A model generated the notes under the pieces. It searched no databases, had not been told where the DNA came from, and saw nothing but the letters and a program-made list of their open reading frames with translations. A stretch of 8,201 bases of DNA, from the NCBI GenBank assembly GCA_023430545.1, contig JAEZAF010000009.1, positions 1 to 8,201 on the forward strand, given 5' to 3'. This document shows, piece after piece, positions 1 through 6,639 of the stretch (position 1 is the stretch's first letter; each line of letters opens with the position of its first letter). This DNA is from Chloroflexota bacterium (GTDB lineage: Bacteria > Chloroflexota > Anaerolineae > Aggregatilineales > Phototrophicaceae). The translations under genes were made by a program, and so were the position numbers.

Positions 1-2
1 CA

Positions 3-674
3 CCAGACACGCCAACACCTGAAACGCCGACACCGGAAACACCGACACCGGAGACACCGACGCCGGACACACCGACGCCGGACACACCAACGCCGGAGAC
101 GCCGATACCGGAGACGCCGACGCCGGACACGCCCACGCCGGACACGCCCACGCCCGAACCTTCAGCCGAGCTGCTTGTGAACGGTGGATTCGAAGCTGAT
201 CTGAACGGTTGGAAGCTGAAGAATCCGACGAAGGATAAGGTGAAATGTGATAAGCCCGAGAAGCCCATCGCCTTCGAAGGCGCGTGCGTCTTCCAGTTCA
301 AGGGTGGTGCAGGGGAAAACAGCAAGCTTCAGCAGTCCGTCGATCTCGCGGCGGTTCCTGTCAGTGCCGGGGATACGCTCACGCTGGAAGGCGCAGTTTG
401 GGCTAAGGGCAAAGTCAGCAGCAAGGTGACGCTCAAGGTGAAGTATGCGGCGCTGCCGAAGGACAAGATCGTCGTTAACGTCGCAGGCGCGACTGCCAAA
501 CAGTGGACCGACTTTAGTACCTTGCAGCCGAGTCTGTCCGTCACAGTGGCGGACGTACCGACCGCTATCAAAGTGCAGATCAAGAACAGCAGCGCATCCG
601 GCAAAGTTCGGTATGACGCGCTCAGTCTCACACATCAATCGAATGCTCTCATTCCGCTTGGAGTACCACAATGA
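3..674 (+). CDS. Secreted Thr-Pro-linker protein with C-terminal CBM-like domain (5' partial)
   Basis: The reading frame is open from the window edge to TGA at 672-674, giving 223 residues with no start in view; the true start lies upstream. The first ~52 residues are a Thr-Pro-rich linker of repeated TPTPE/TPTPD units. A domain of about 165 residues follows, opening with AELLVNGGFE and LNGW, carrying two cysteines (KVKC and GACVFQF), a QQSVDL segment and a KVRYDALSL motif near the end. It ends in the Pro/Leu tail IPLGVPQ. The 'NGGFE...GW' opening is typical of jelly-roll carbohydrate-binding-like domains on exported proteins; ligand binding here is inference. The same domain ends the next two genes, so the missing N-terminal part is probably a signal peptide plus FG-GAP-like propeller. 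The stop overlaps the next ATG by four bases, implying one operon. An in-frame GTG at 177 lies inside the domain and is not a plausible start. Confidence 0.85.
   Translation, partial: PDTPTPETPTPETPTPETPTPDTPTPDTPTPETPIPETPTPDTPTPDTPTPEPSAELLVNGGFEADLNGWKLKNPTKDKVKCDKPEKPIAFEGACVFQFKGGAGENSKLQQSVDLAAVPVSAGDTLTLEGAVWAKGKVSSKVTLKVKYAALPKDKIVVNVAGATAKQWTDFSTLQPSLSVTVADVPTAIKVQIKNSSASGKVRYDALSLTHQSNALIPLGVPQ
9..158 (+). repeat. 15-bp in-frame tandem repeat encoding (TPTPE/D)x10
   Basis: Ten consecutive 15-bp units each encode Thr-Pro-Thr-Pro followed by Glu or Asp; one unit has Ile in place of the second Thr. A partial eleventh unit (Pro-Asp) precedes position 9, so the array continues upstream of the window. 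The units vary at third positions, with aca/acg and ccg/ccc/cca alternating, so this is not a very recent expansion. The product is an extended acidic, proline-rich linker between domains of an exported protein. Unit gain or loss would change linker length without shifting the frame. Confidence 0.9.
660..674 (+). promoter_or_regulatory. ATGA stop/start overlap with internal Shine-Dalgarno
   Basis: GGAG at 660-663 lies seven bases before ATG 671-673. That ATG overlaps the TGA stop (672-674) of the preceding gene. The ribosome-binding site is therefore inside the last codons of the upstream gene, an arrangement that favours translational coupling or reinitiation. It also fixes the start of the downstream gene. 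Confidence 0.7.
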
Positions 675-2485
675 AGAAGTTCAACAAGCGAAAGCTGTTC
701 AGCGCGATATTTGTCCTCTGCCTGATGATCGCATTGGTCTCCAGCCTCAGTTGGGCCGCGCTCGCGAGTCGAGCGTTCACTTATACCCAGAAGCTCACGA
801 TCGCATCAGATCACCCGACCGTTTTCGGTGCCCCGATTGATATCGATGGCGACAGGGCTTTGATCGGTGCCTATTTTGGCAATCAGGGCAAAGGCGCTGC
901 GTATTACTATGAACAGATCAACGGTCAGTGGATCGAGAAACAGATGCTGATCGCCAGTGATAGTGAAGAAGGTGATATGCTTGGCTTTCCATTAGAGATG
1001 GATGGCAATCATGCACTGGTATCAGCGTTGGGTGCCGGGGAGCAAACGGACAATGGCGCGGTTTATGCCTATGAACGTATCAACGGTGTCTGGGTCGAGA
1101 AGCAGAAGCTGACTCCGTCTGGAGGGATTGAGTATTCTGAATTTGGTGGCTGGCAGATAGCGCTTTATGGCGATACCGCCATGATCGGTTACAACGGCCA
1201 TGGTAAGGATTATGTCATTGTCTATGAGCACGAAAACGGACAGTGGGTAGAGAAATACACGCTGGAATCGCCAAATAATCCTTCGGGTGGAGTTTTTCGT
1301 TTTGGCGGTCATATGGTGATGAGTGAGGATGTCGCCTGGATTTATGATGCAGGTTACAAAGCGATTCTGGGTTACGAAAAAATTGGTGGCGTATGGACGC
1401 ACACCATTACGCTTGAAAATGACGGTTATTTTTTCTGGGAAAATGTGTGGAGTGAAGGTGACCATCTGGTTGCGATTGGGGGAACGACTGAAGGAAGGGT
1501 CGCCATTGTCTACCATCGCACCAACGGCATCTGGACTCGTCAGCCAGCAATTGTGCCGCCTGAACATCCTACGCTTGATTCAGGCTGGTATTGGGTTGAT
1601 GGGGACAGTGACCGGCTTGTCCTGAGCGGCGGATTCTTCAGTACAGATGTGACTGAGGAGGAACGATTTTTCCTGATCTACGAGTATGAAAATAATGCAT
1701 GGGTCGAGAAACAGAGGGTTGATGTCGATGTAGACAGCACGCCCGAAGACAAAATGGAGCTGGTTTCAGCTTTAGGCGGCGATACAGTGATGACGTGGCT
1801 TTTTACTGAACCTCTTGATGAAGCCGTCTATGTCTATACTGATCCGGAGTGGGTGCCAACGGCAACCCCGACGACACCACCACCGACTCTCACAAACACC
1901 CCGGATGCACCACCCACGCTGCCGCCGCTGACAGCATCACCTACACCGACGCATACACCGCTGCCAGATGGTACTGTCGAACTGCTGGTGAACGGCGGAT
2001 TCGAATCCGAGCTGAACGGCTGGAAGCTGAAGAATCCGACGAAAGATAAGGTCAAGTGCAACAAGCCAGAGAAGCTCATCAGCCTCGAAGGGGCGTGCGT
2101 CTTCCAGTTCAAGGGCGGCGCGGGTGAGAACAGCAAGCTCCAGCAGTCGGTCGATCTCGCCGTGAATCCCGTCGCAGTAGGTGACACCCTGACACTCGAC
2201 GGTGCGGTCTGGACGAAAGGCAGCATCAGCAGCAAGGTGATGATCAAGGTGAAGTACGCGTCACTGCCGACAGCCAAAATCACCCTTAATGTCGCAGGCG
2301 CGACCGCCAAACAGTGGACGAACTTCAGCGCCTTGCAGCCGACTCTGACACTGGCGATCGTTGATACCCCGATTGCTGTCAAAGTGCAGATCAAGCACAG
2401 CAGCGCGTCCGGCAAAGTCCGCTACGATGCGCTGAGTCTGATGCAGCAGTCGAATATTCTGCCAACGCTTGGATTACCACAATGA
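671..2485 (+). CDS. Secreted seven-bladed FG-GAP-like propeller protein with CBM-like C-terminal domain (copy A)
   Basis: This 604-residue protein begins with a lysine-rich n-region (MKKFNKRK) and a hydrophobic core to about residue 29, with likely cleavage near SWA or ALA; it is predicted to be exported. Residues ~40-390 form seven repeats of about 45-50 residues: a 'D.DR.LIGA'-like strand, a 'GAAYYYE..NGQWIEKQ' strand pair, then a loop. This suits a seven-bladed beta-propeller of the FG-GAP/integrin-alpha-like type, although the FG-GAP signature is degenerate in blades 3-6. Residues ~394-433 are a Pro/Thr linker. Residues ~436-591 are a beta-sandwich-like domain opening LLVNGGFE, with cysteines C463 and C476 and a GKVRYDALSL end. 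The linker probably holds the propeller away from the domain that binds a surface or glycan. The exact role is unknown: no enzyme motif, sortase signal or C-terminal membrane segment is visible. Both neighbours are paralogues joined by ATGA overlaps. Confidence 0.88.
   Translation: MKKFNKRKLFSAIFVLCLMIALVSSLSWAALASRAFTYTQKLTIASDHPTVFGAPIDIDGDRALIGAYFGNQGKGAAYYYEQINGQWIEKQMLIASDSEEGDMLGFPLEMDGNHALVSALGAGEQTDNGAVYAYERINGVWVEKQKLTPSGGIEYSEFGGWQIALYGDTAMIGYNGHGKDYVIVYEHENGQWVEKYTLESPNNPSGGVFRFGGHMVMSEDVAWIYDAGYKAILGYEKIGGVWTHTITLENDGYFFWENVWSEGDHLVAIGGTTEGRVAIVYHRTNGIWTRQPAIVPPEHPTLDSGWYWVDGDSDRLVLSGGFFSTDVTEEERFFLIYEYENNAWVEKQRVDVDVDSTPEDKMELVSALGGDTVMTWLFTEPLDEAVYVYTDPEWVPTATPTTPPPTLTNTPDAPPTLPPLTASPTPTHTPLPDGTVELLVNGGFESELNGWKLKNPTKDKVKCNKPEKLISLEGACVFQFKGGAGENSKLQQSVDLAVNPVAVGDTLTLDGAVWTKGSISSKVMIKVKYASLPTAKITLNVAGATAKQWTNFSALQPTLTLAIVDTPIAVKVQIKHSSASGKVRYDALSLMQQSNILPTLGLPQ
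2471..2485 (+). promoter_or_regulatory. Second ATGA stop/start overlap with weak Shine-Dalgarno
   Basis: ATG 2482-2484 overlaps TGA 2483-2485 of the preceding gene. GGAT at 2471-2474 stands where GGAG stands at the first junction, again seven bases before the ATG. The two junctions share the context CTTGGA-TACCACAATGA, so the coupling signal was duplicated with the gene. The weaker ribosome-binding site suggests that the third gene relies more on coupling. Confidence 0.65.
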
Positions 2486-4299
2486 AACGACTTAGCAAGC
2501 TGAAGCTGTTCAGCGCGATATTTATCCTGGGTCTGATGATTGCAGCGGTCTCCAGCCTCAGTTGGGCCGCGCTCGCGAGTCGAGCGTTCATTTATACGCA
2601 GAAGCTCACGATCGAGGCAGATCACCCGACCGTTTTCGGTGCGCCGATTGATATCGATGGCGACAGGGCCATGATTGGTGCCTATTTTGCTGATAACAGC
2701 AATGGGGCAGCCTATTATTACGAGCAGATCAATGGGCAGTGGATTGAGAAACAGAAGCTGATCGCCAGTGACGCTGAAGAAGGCGATAGGCTCGGCCTTC
2801 CATTAGAGATGGATGGCAATCATGCACTGGTATCAGCGTTGGGTGCTGAACAGGGTACAGGGACGTTCACGGTCTATGCCTATGAGCGCGTCAACGGCGT
2901 CTGGATTGAAAAGCAAAAACTTTCCCCGCCGGATGTTGATTATTTTGGTTCTAGTGGATGGATCGCCTTACGAGGTCATACGGCGATGGTCCAGTATTCC
3001 ATGTCCAATCACGGTTTTGTCACTGTTTATGAGTATCACAATGGCCAATGGATCACGCCACAAACGATCGAACATCCAATCGCCGAACGGGACAATGATG
3101 ATTTTGGCAAATTTCTCGTATTGACGGATGAGATTGCGTGGATCAGTGATCCACAATACAACACCATCTTTGGCTACGAAAAAATCAATGGAGTGTGGAC
3201 GCATACCATTACGCTGGACGATATGTTAAGCATGACAGATTACAACTTCTGGGCGGAAGGTGATCATCTGATCCTTCTGGAATACTCCTCTGACGGTTCA
3301 GAGGCGGTCGCTTATCATCGTGACAATGGTGTATGGACACGCCAGCAGACACTGCCTGTATCCGATACCGTAGAATCCGGCATTTATGCTCAATGGTTTT
3401 GGGTGGATGGTGAAGGCGATCGTATTGCGCTGGGCGGTGGGATAGGTCCTGGTACTTCTGATCCGGCGGAACAAATTCGCTTTTTCTCGGTTTGGGAGTA
3501 TCAGAACGACACCTGGATCGAGGTGCAGCGTACTGAAGGCGAACCTGAAAGCATGCCGGAATCAGTATCGGAACTGTACGCGTGGATTGGTGGCGATACA
3601 GTGATGACGTGGCTTTTTACTGAACCTCTTGATGAAGCCGTCTATGTTTATACCGATCCTGAGCTTGTGCCAACGGCAACCCCGACGACACCGCCACCAA
3701 CCCTCACAAACACCCCGGATGCACCACCCACGCTGCCGCCGCTGACAGCCACACCTACACCGACTCACACGCCGCTGCCGGATGATACTGTCGAACTACT
3801 GGTGAACGGCGGATTCGAAACCGAGCTGAACGGCTGGAAGCTGAAGAATCCGACGAAGGACAAGGTCAAGTGCAACAAGCCAGAAAAGCTGATTGCCTTC
3901 GAAGGCGCATGTGTCTTCCAGTTCAAGGGCGGCGCTGGTGAGAACAGCAAGCTCCAGCAGAGCGTCGATGTCGTGGCAAATGCAATCGGCGTGGGTGCGA
4001 AGCTCACGCTGGACGGTGCGGTCTGGACGAAAGGCAATGTCAGCAGCAAGGTGATGGTCAAGGTGAAGTACGCATCACGGCCAACAGAAAAGCTGGTGGT
4101 GGATGTCGGCAGCGCGACCGCCAAACAATGGACGAACTTCAGCGCCTTGCAGCCGACTCTGACACTGGCGATCGTTGATACCCCCACTGCCGTCAAAGTG
4201 CAGATCAGGCACAGCAGCGCATCAGGTACAGTCCGCTACGACGCGCTGAGTCTGATGCATCAGTCGGGCGCAATCCTGCCGCTGCCGCCTGTGCAGTAA
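2482..4299 (+). CDS. Secreted seven-bladed FG-GAP-like propeller protein with CBM-like C-terminal domain (copy B)
   Basis: This is a 605-residue paralogue of the preceding gene with the same layout. It has a signal peptide (residues 1 to ~30, MKRLSKLKLF then a hydrophobic core), seven propeller-like repeats (~40-391), a Pro/Thr linker (~395-434) and a C-terminal domain (~437-592) with C464 and C477. The signal peptide, blades 1-2, blade 7, linker and much of the C-terminal domain nearly match copy A. Blades 3-6 (residues ~148-365) differ widely while keeping the repeating '.VYEY.NGQW' and 'GYEKINGVWTHTITL' strands. The C-terminal tail (ILPLPPVQ) differs from the LG-PQ tails of the two upstream genes. 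The stop is TAA with no overlapping start, so this is the last gene of the array. The start is fixed by the ATGA overlap. Function is unknown; an exported adhesive or glycan-interacting role is inference from architecture. Confidence 0.88.
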   Translation: MKRLSKLKLFSAIFILGLMIAAVSSLSWAALASRAFIYTQKLTIEADHPTVFGAPIDIDGDRAMIGAYFADNSNGAAYYYEQINGQWIEKQKLIASDAEEGDRLGLPLEMDGNHALVSALGAEQGTGTFTVYAYERVNGVWIEKQKLSPPDVDYFGSSGWIALRGHTAMVQYSMSNHGFVTVYEYHNGQWITPQTIEHPIAERDNDDFGKFLVLTDEIAWISDPQYNTIFGYEKINGVWTHTITLDDMLSMTDYNFWAEGDHLILLEYSSDGSEAVAYHRDNGVWTRQQTLPVSDTVESGIYAQWFWVDGEGDRIALGGGIGPGTSDPAEQIRFFSVWEYQNDTWIEVQRTEGEPESMPESVSELYAWIGGDTVMTWLFTEPLDEAVYVYTDPELVPTATPTTPPPTLTNTPDAPPTLPPLTATPTPTHTPLPDDTVELLVNGGFETELNGWKLKNPTKDKVKCNKPEKLIAFEGACVFQFKGGAGENSKLQQSVDVVANAIGVGAKLTLDGAVWTKGNVSSKVMVKVKYASRPTEKLVVDVGSATAKQWTNFSALQPTLTLAIVDTPTAVKVQIRHSSASGTVRYDALSLMHQSGAILPLPPVQ

Positions 4300-4313
4300 A
4301 ACTGCCTGCACAG
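4289..4313. repeat. 8-bp inverted repeat spanning the last stop codon of the array
   Basis: CTGTGCAG (4289-4296) and CTGCACAG (4306-4313) are perfect inverted repeats with a 9-base loop that contains the TAA stop (4297-4299). A short direct repeat CAGTAAAAC (4294-4302 and 4311-4319) overlaps it. The hairpin could assist termination or protect the 3' end of the mRNA, but no U-tract follows directly. Confidence 0.45.
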
Positions 4314-4343
4314 TAAAACCCTGCTTTATATTTCACCAGAATC

Positions 4344-4375
4344 AACAGCGCGATCCCATATGAGATCGCGCTGTT
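4344..4375. terminator. Putative bidirectional terminator hairpin between convergent genes
   Basis: A perfect 12-bp stem (AACAGCGCGATC at 4344-4355 with its complement at 4364-4375) encloses an 8-base loop. It lies in the 107-bp gap between the convergent stops at 4299 and 4407, where a shared terminator is expected. The downstream tract on the + strand (TTCGTTATT) is only partly T-rich, and the minus side is not U-rich. Termination is therefore likely but not certain to be canonical Rho-independent. Confidence 0.65.
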
Positions 4376-4406
4376 CGTTATTGAGGCCGCAGCGTGTTTG
4401 CTGCGA

Positions 4407-6431
4407 TTACGGCAGCGGCAGGGTGTTGGTATCCGAGAACCCGGCCTGACCGCTGTCTGCCCATTTCAGGCTGAGGCCGTCGAAGCGCACCTTGCCATCC
4501 TGCCCCTGATTGATCAGGGTGACGATGATGGTCTGCGGTGTGCCGCGCAGCACCAGCACCTGCGGGTCCACCGGGATGTAACCGCCGGTTGCTGCCTTTG
4601 CCTTGTAGACTACTGAGTCTTTTTCCAGACCGGCTTCCAGATAGATGACTTCGACACGGATACGCGCATCCACCACTGCGCCTTTGGCCTCCACCTTGCC
4701 AGTGAGGGTCAGTGTATCGCCTGCACCAATGGACTTGCCGGTCAGATCCACCGACTGGCCGACGATGATGACTTTGCCTTCGCTGCTGTTGATCTGCAGG
4801 ACGCAGCCAGCAAAGCTGGTATCGGTGGCATCGGCGCACTTGCGTGTCACCTGATGCGCGCCGTCGATGGCCGTCCAGATGGCGGCGGTTTCGCGGCTCT
4901 GGCCTTCGAGTTCGAATTCGCCGTTGGTCAGCAGTTCGGCGGGATCAGTCACTGCTGCCGGGACCACAGGTGTGATCGTCGGGGCCGGTGTCAGATCGGC
5001 GGAAGTCGAGAAGACCGGTTCAATGGTCGGCAGATCGACCACCGTATCGTCGCTGTCTGACGTGGTCGGCAGTGAGTCTTCGAAGAAGGCGTACACCGCA
5101 CCACGGAAGTCCCCGCTGCCGTTTGCACCGATCACTGCACGGCTGCCATTGGCATCGAGTGCGCTGGTGGTGCCGAAGAAGTCCTGAGTGCTGCGGTCAT
5201 TCGCCAGCAGCTTGCCCCAGTCCTTCCAGGCCAGCACGCCGTCGCGGTTGGTCTTGTGCTTGAAGACGTAGGTGCTGCCTGCGGTGCCTTCGGTGCCAAA
5301 CGCGCCGATGATCGCCGTGCTGCCGTCGTCGCTCATCGCCAGTGACGATCCGAACGAGGTCATGCCGAAGGCATCCGGTGCGACGAACTTCTGCTGCTCG
5401 GCCCAGGTCGCGCCGTCAAAGCTGAAGCTGTAGGCCGCGCCGGTGTAACTGCTGTCGCCCACCGCACTGATCAGCGCCAGCGAGCCATCCCCGCTGATCG
5501 CGACCGGGAAGCCAAAACGGTCGCCTTCCGCCGGATCACTGGCGGTCAGCTTCTGCGCTTCGGCCCATGCGCCACCGGCACGCTGATAGACATAGGCCGC
5601 GCCGATCTCGCGCTTGTCTGATGCCGCACCCACCAGCAGACGGGAACCGTCATCACTGAGAGCCAGCGACACGCCGAAGCCGTCCTCTGCGCCGCCGTCA
5701 CTAGCGACCAGCCGGGCCTGAAGCGTCCATGCACCGCCCTGATCGACGAAGACATAGACCACACCCTGACCTTCTGCCGCGTTCGGTGACGCAACCACTG
5801 CGGTCAGTCCATCCGCGCTGAGGGCCACCTGACTGCCGAAGTAATCGCCGGCTGCGCCGTCTGCTGCCGCCAGACGCGCCGTCACATGCCAGCTTCCGTC
5901 ACGTCTCACCAGCACGTAAGCCGCGCCGATGTCACCGTTTTCGCCGCTGGCTCCGACGACCGCCAGTTTGCCTTCTTCATTGAGGGCGACTGCGCTGCCG
6001 AAGTAGGTGAGGGGCTGACCGGCTGCCGGTGACGTGATCTTCTGATGCAGCGCCCACTGGCCGTTATCGTATTTATAGCTGTAGACCGCGCCGCTGTCAG
6101 TCCCGGCGAGATCGTCACCGCTGGCCCCGACCAGCAGCGAACTGCCGCTGTCACTCAGGGCGATCGACGTGCCGATCATATCACCGCTGAGGGCTTCGGC
6201 GGCGCTCAGCTTCTGCGAGTTGAGCAGCGTGCGCTTGCCGTATGCCACCGCGACTTCAGCGGGTGCAGCGTTCACATCGACGGCTGCTGTGTCCGTGTGA
6301 TTTTCGGTTCCGGGCAGGTCGATCAGATCCTGACCCTGTATCTGCACAAAGTGAGTCGCCATGACTGCGCAGATGGCAATCGCGAGGACGGTGGCACTCT
6401 GTCTGATTTTGTTTTTGAGGATGATATTCAC
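4407..6431 (-). CDS. Secreted FG-GAP repeat beta-propeller protein with CBM-like C-terminal domain
   Basis: This 674-residue protein starts at GTG (6431 reading down), chosen because AAGGGAGA lies eight bases upstream. Residues 1 to ~33 form a signal peptide (NKIR, then ATVLAIAICAVMA). Residues ~73-451 contain seven clear FG-GAP-type repeats of the form '..GD.FG..VALS.DG...VVGA......GAAYVY...G.W...QKL', beginning near residues 73, 131, 186, 240, 294, 348 and 408. This matches a seven-bladed integrin-alpha-like propeller. A Pro/Thr linker (~452-496) leads to a beta-sandwich-like domain (~498-657) opening AELLTNGEFE. That domain has cysteines C532 and C543, GQSVDL, AGDTLTL and GKVRFDGLSL, the same landmarks as the C-terminal domain of the array genes. 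It therefore has the same architecture as the convergent array but is a more distant paralogue with more regular blades. No enzyme motif, lipobox, sortase motif or C-terminal membrane helix is seen. Its biological role is unknown. Confidence 0.9.
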   Translation of the reverse strand: MNIILKNKIRQSATVLAIAICAVMATHFVQIQGQDLIDLPGTENHTDTAAVDVNAAPAEVAVAYGKRTLLNSQKLSAAEALSGDMIGTSIALSDSGSSLLVGASGDDLAGTDSGAVYSYKYDNGQWALHQKITSPAAGQPLTYFGSAVALNEEGKLAVVGASGENGDIGAAYVLVRRDGSWHVTARLAAADGAAGDYFGSQVALSADGLTAVVASPNAAEGQGVVYVFVDQGGAWTLQARLVASDGGAEDGFGVSLALSDDGSRLLVGAASDKREIGAAYVYQRAGGAWAEAQKLTASDPAEGDRFGFPVAISGDGSLALISAVGDSSYTGAAYSFSFDGATWAEQQKFVAPDAFGMTSFGSSLAMSDDGSTAIIGAFGTEGTAGSTYVFKHKTNRDGVLAWKDWGKLLANDRSTQDFFGTTSALDANGSRAVIGANGSGDFRGAVYAFFEDSLPTTSDSDDTVVDLPTIEPVFSTSADLTPAPTITPVVPAAVTDPAELLTNGEFELEGQSRETAAIWTAIDGAHQVTRKCADATDTSFAGCVLQINSSEGKVIIVGQSVDLTGKSIGAGDTLTLTGKVEAKGAVVDARIRVEVIYLEAGLEKDSVVYKAKAATGGYIPVDPQVLVLRGTPQTIIVTLINQGQDGKVRFDGLSLKWADSGQAGFSDTNTLPLP

Positions 6432-6438
6432 TGGTTCT

Positions 6439-6446
6439 TCTCCCTT
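6439..6446 (-). promoter_or_regulatory. Strong Shine-Dalgarno for the minus-strand propeller gene
   Basis: Read on the minus strand this is AAGGGAGA; the GGGAG core lies eight bases before the GTG start at 6431. It is the best ribosome-binding site in the window and supports GTG as the initiation codon rather than a later ATG. Confidence 0.75.
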
Positions 6447-6593
6447 TGTCGCTAAGAAGCGTGATGTGGGGATTGTTCGGCCCTGTAAGCTGAGATCAAA
6501 ACGCTTGCCACATCTTCTTCGACCTGCTTCAGCACAAGCTTTTCACAACGTGCCTCTAAGGTCGCACTTAGGATAGCCTTACATCTTCTACAC

Positions 6594-6622
6594 AAAATAC
6601 GGTAAATGAGTACCATTGTCAG
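6594..6622 (-). promoter_or_regulatory. Candidate promoter for the minus-strand propeller gene
   Basis: On the minus strand CTGACA (6622-6617) and TATTTT (6599-6594) are separated by 17 bases. They match the housekeeping -35 and -10 consensus at five and four of six positions. Transcription would begin near 6587, giving a 5' leader of about 155 bases. The -35 element overlaps the left arm of the palindrome at 6612-6639, which could therefore be an operator. This is a consensus match only. Confidence 0.4.
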
Positions 6623-6639
6623 GCGATTTTGACAACGGT
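6612..6639. repeat. 28-bp imperfect palindrome (possible operator)
   Basis: The arms ACCATTGTCA (6612-6621) and TGACAACGGT (6630-6639) are complementary at nine of ten positions around an 8-base spacer, GGCGATTT. The symmetry and its overlap with the candidate -35 of the minus-strand gene suggest a binding site for a dimeric regulator. No specific regulator family is recognised from the sequence. Confidence 0.5.

Larger units (their letters stand above)
671..4299 (+). repeat. Tandem gene duplication, 1811-bp unit
   Basis: The genes starting at 671 and 2482 are direct duplicates offset by 1811 bp. Exact nucleotide matches include 44 nt (736-779 with 2547-2590), 49 nt (987-1035 with 2798-2846) and 56 nt (1778-1833 with 3592-3647). 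Most of the linker and C-terminal domain is also near-identical. In contrast ~1120-1770 against ~2930-3585 is strongly diverged, with small insertions and deletions that net to one extra codon in the second copy. The partial gene at the left edge shares the C-terminal domain, so at least three units existed. Confidence 0.85.

Noticed and set aside
19..50. Lipobox or sortase anchoring in the propeller proteins
   Set aside because: The cysteine in the minus-strand signal peptide is preceded by Ile rather than Gly/Ala/Ser, and no LPxTG with a hydrophobic tail is present in any copy.
1..160. CRISPR-like or satellite array at the left edge
   Set aside because: Units are 15 bp, contiguous without spacers, and in frame as TPTPE/D; this is a protein linker repeat.
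162..671. 169-codon open frame on the minus strand opposite the first partial gene
   Set aside because: It is antisense to the strongly supported linker and C-terminal domain coding frame, with no domain, signal or ribosome-binding site; a GC-driven shadow.
1022..1567. 181-codon minus-strand frame inside the first complete propeller gene
   Set aside because: It is not kept in the paralogous copy, where the sense frame is preserved, so it is not under selection.
1834..2415. 193-codon minus-strand frame, similar to another at 3765-4196 and one at 329-631
   Set aside because: Their mutual similarity only mirrors the duplicated sense genes; they run antisense to the conserved C-terminal domain and show no features of their own.
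6629..6634. TTGACA on the + strand as a -35 element
   Set aside because: No acceptable -10 lies 16-18 bases downstream; the hexamer is part of the palindrome arm.
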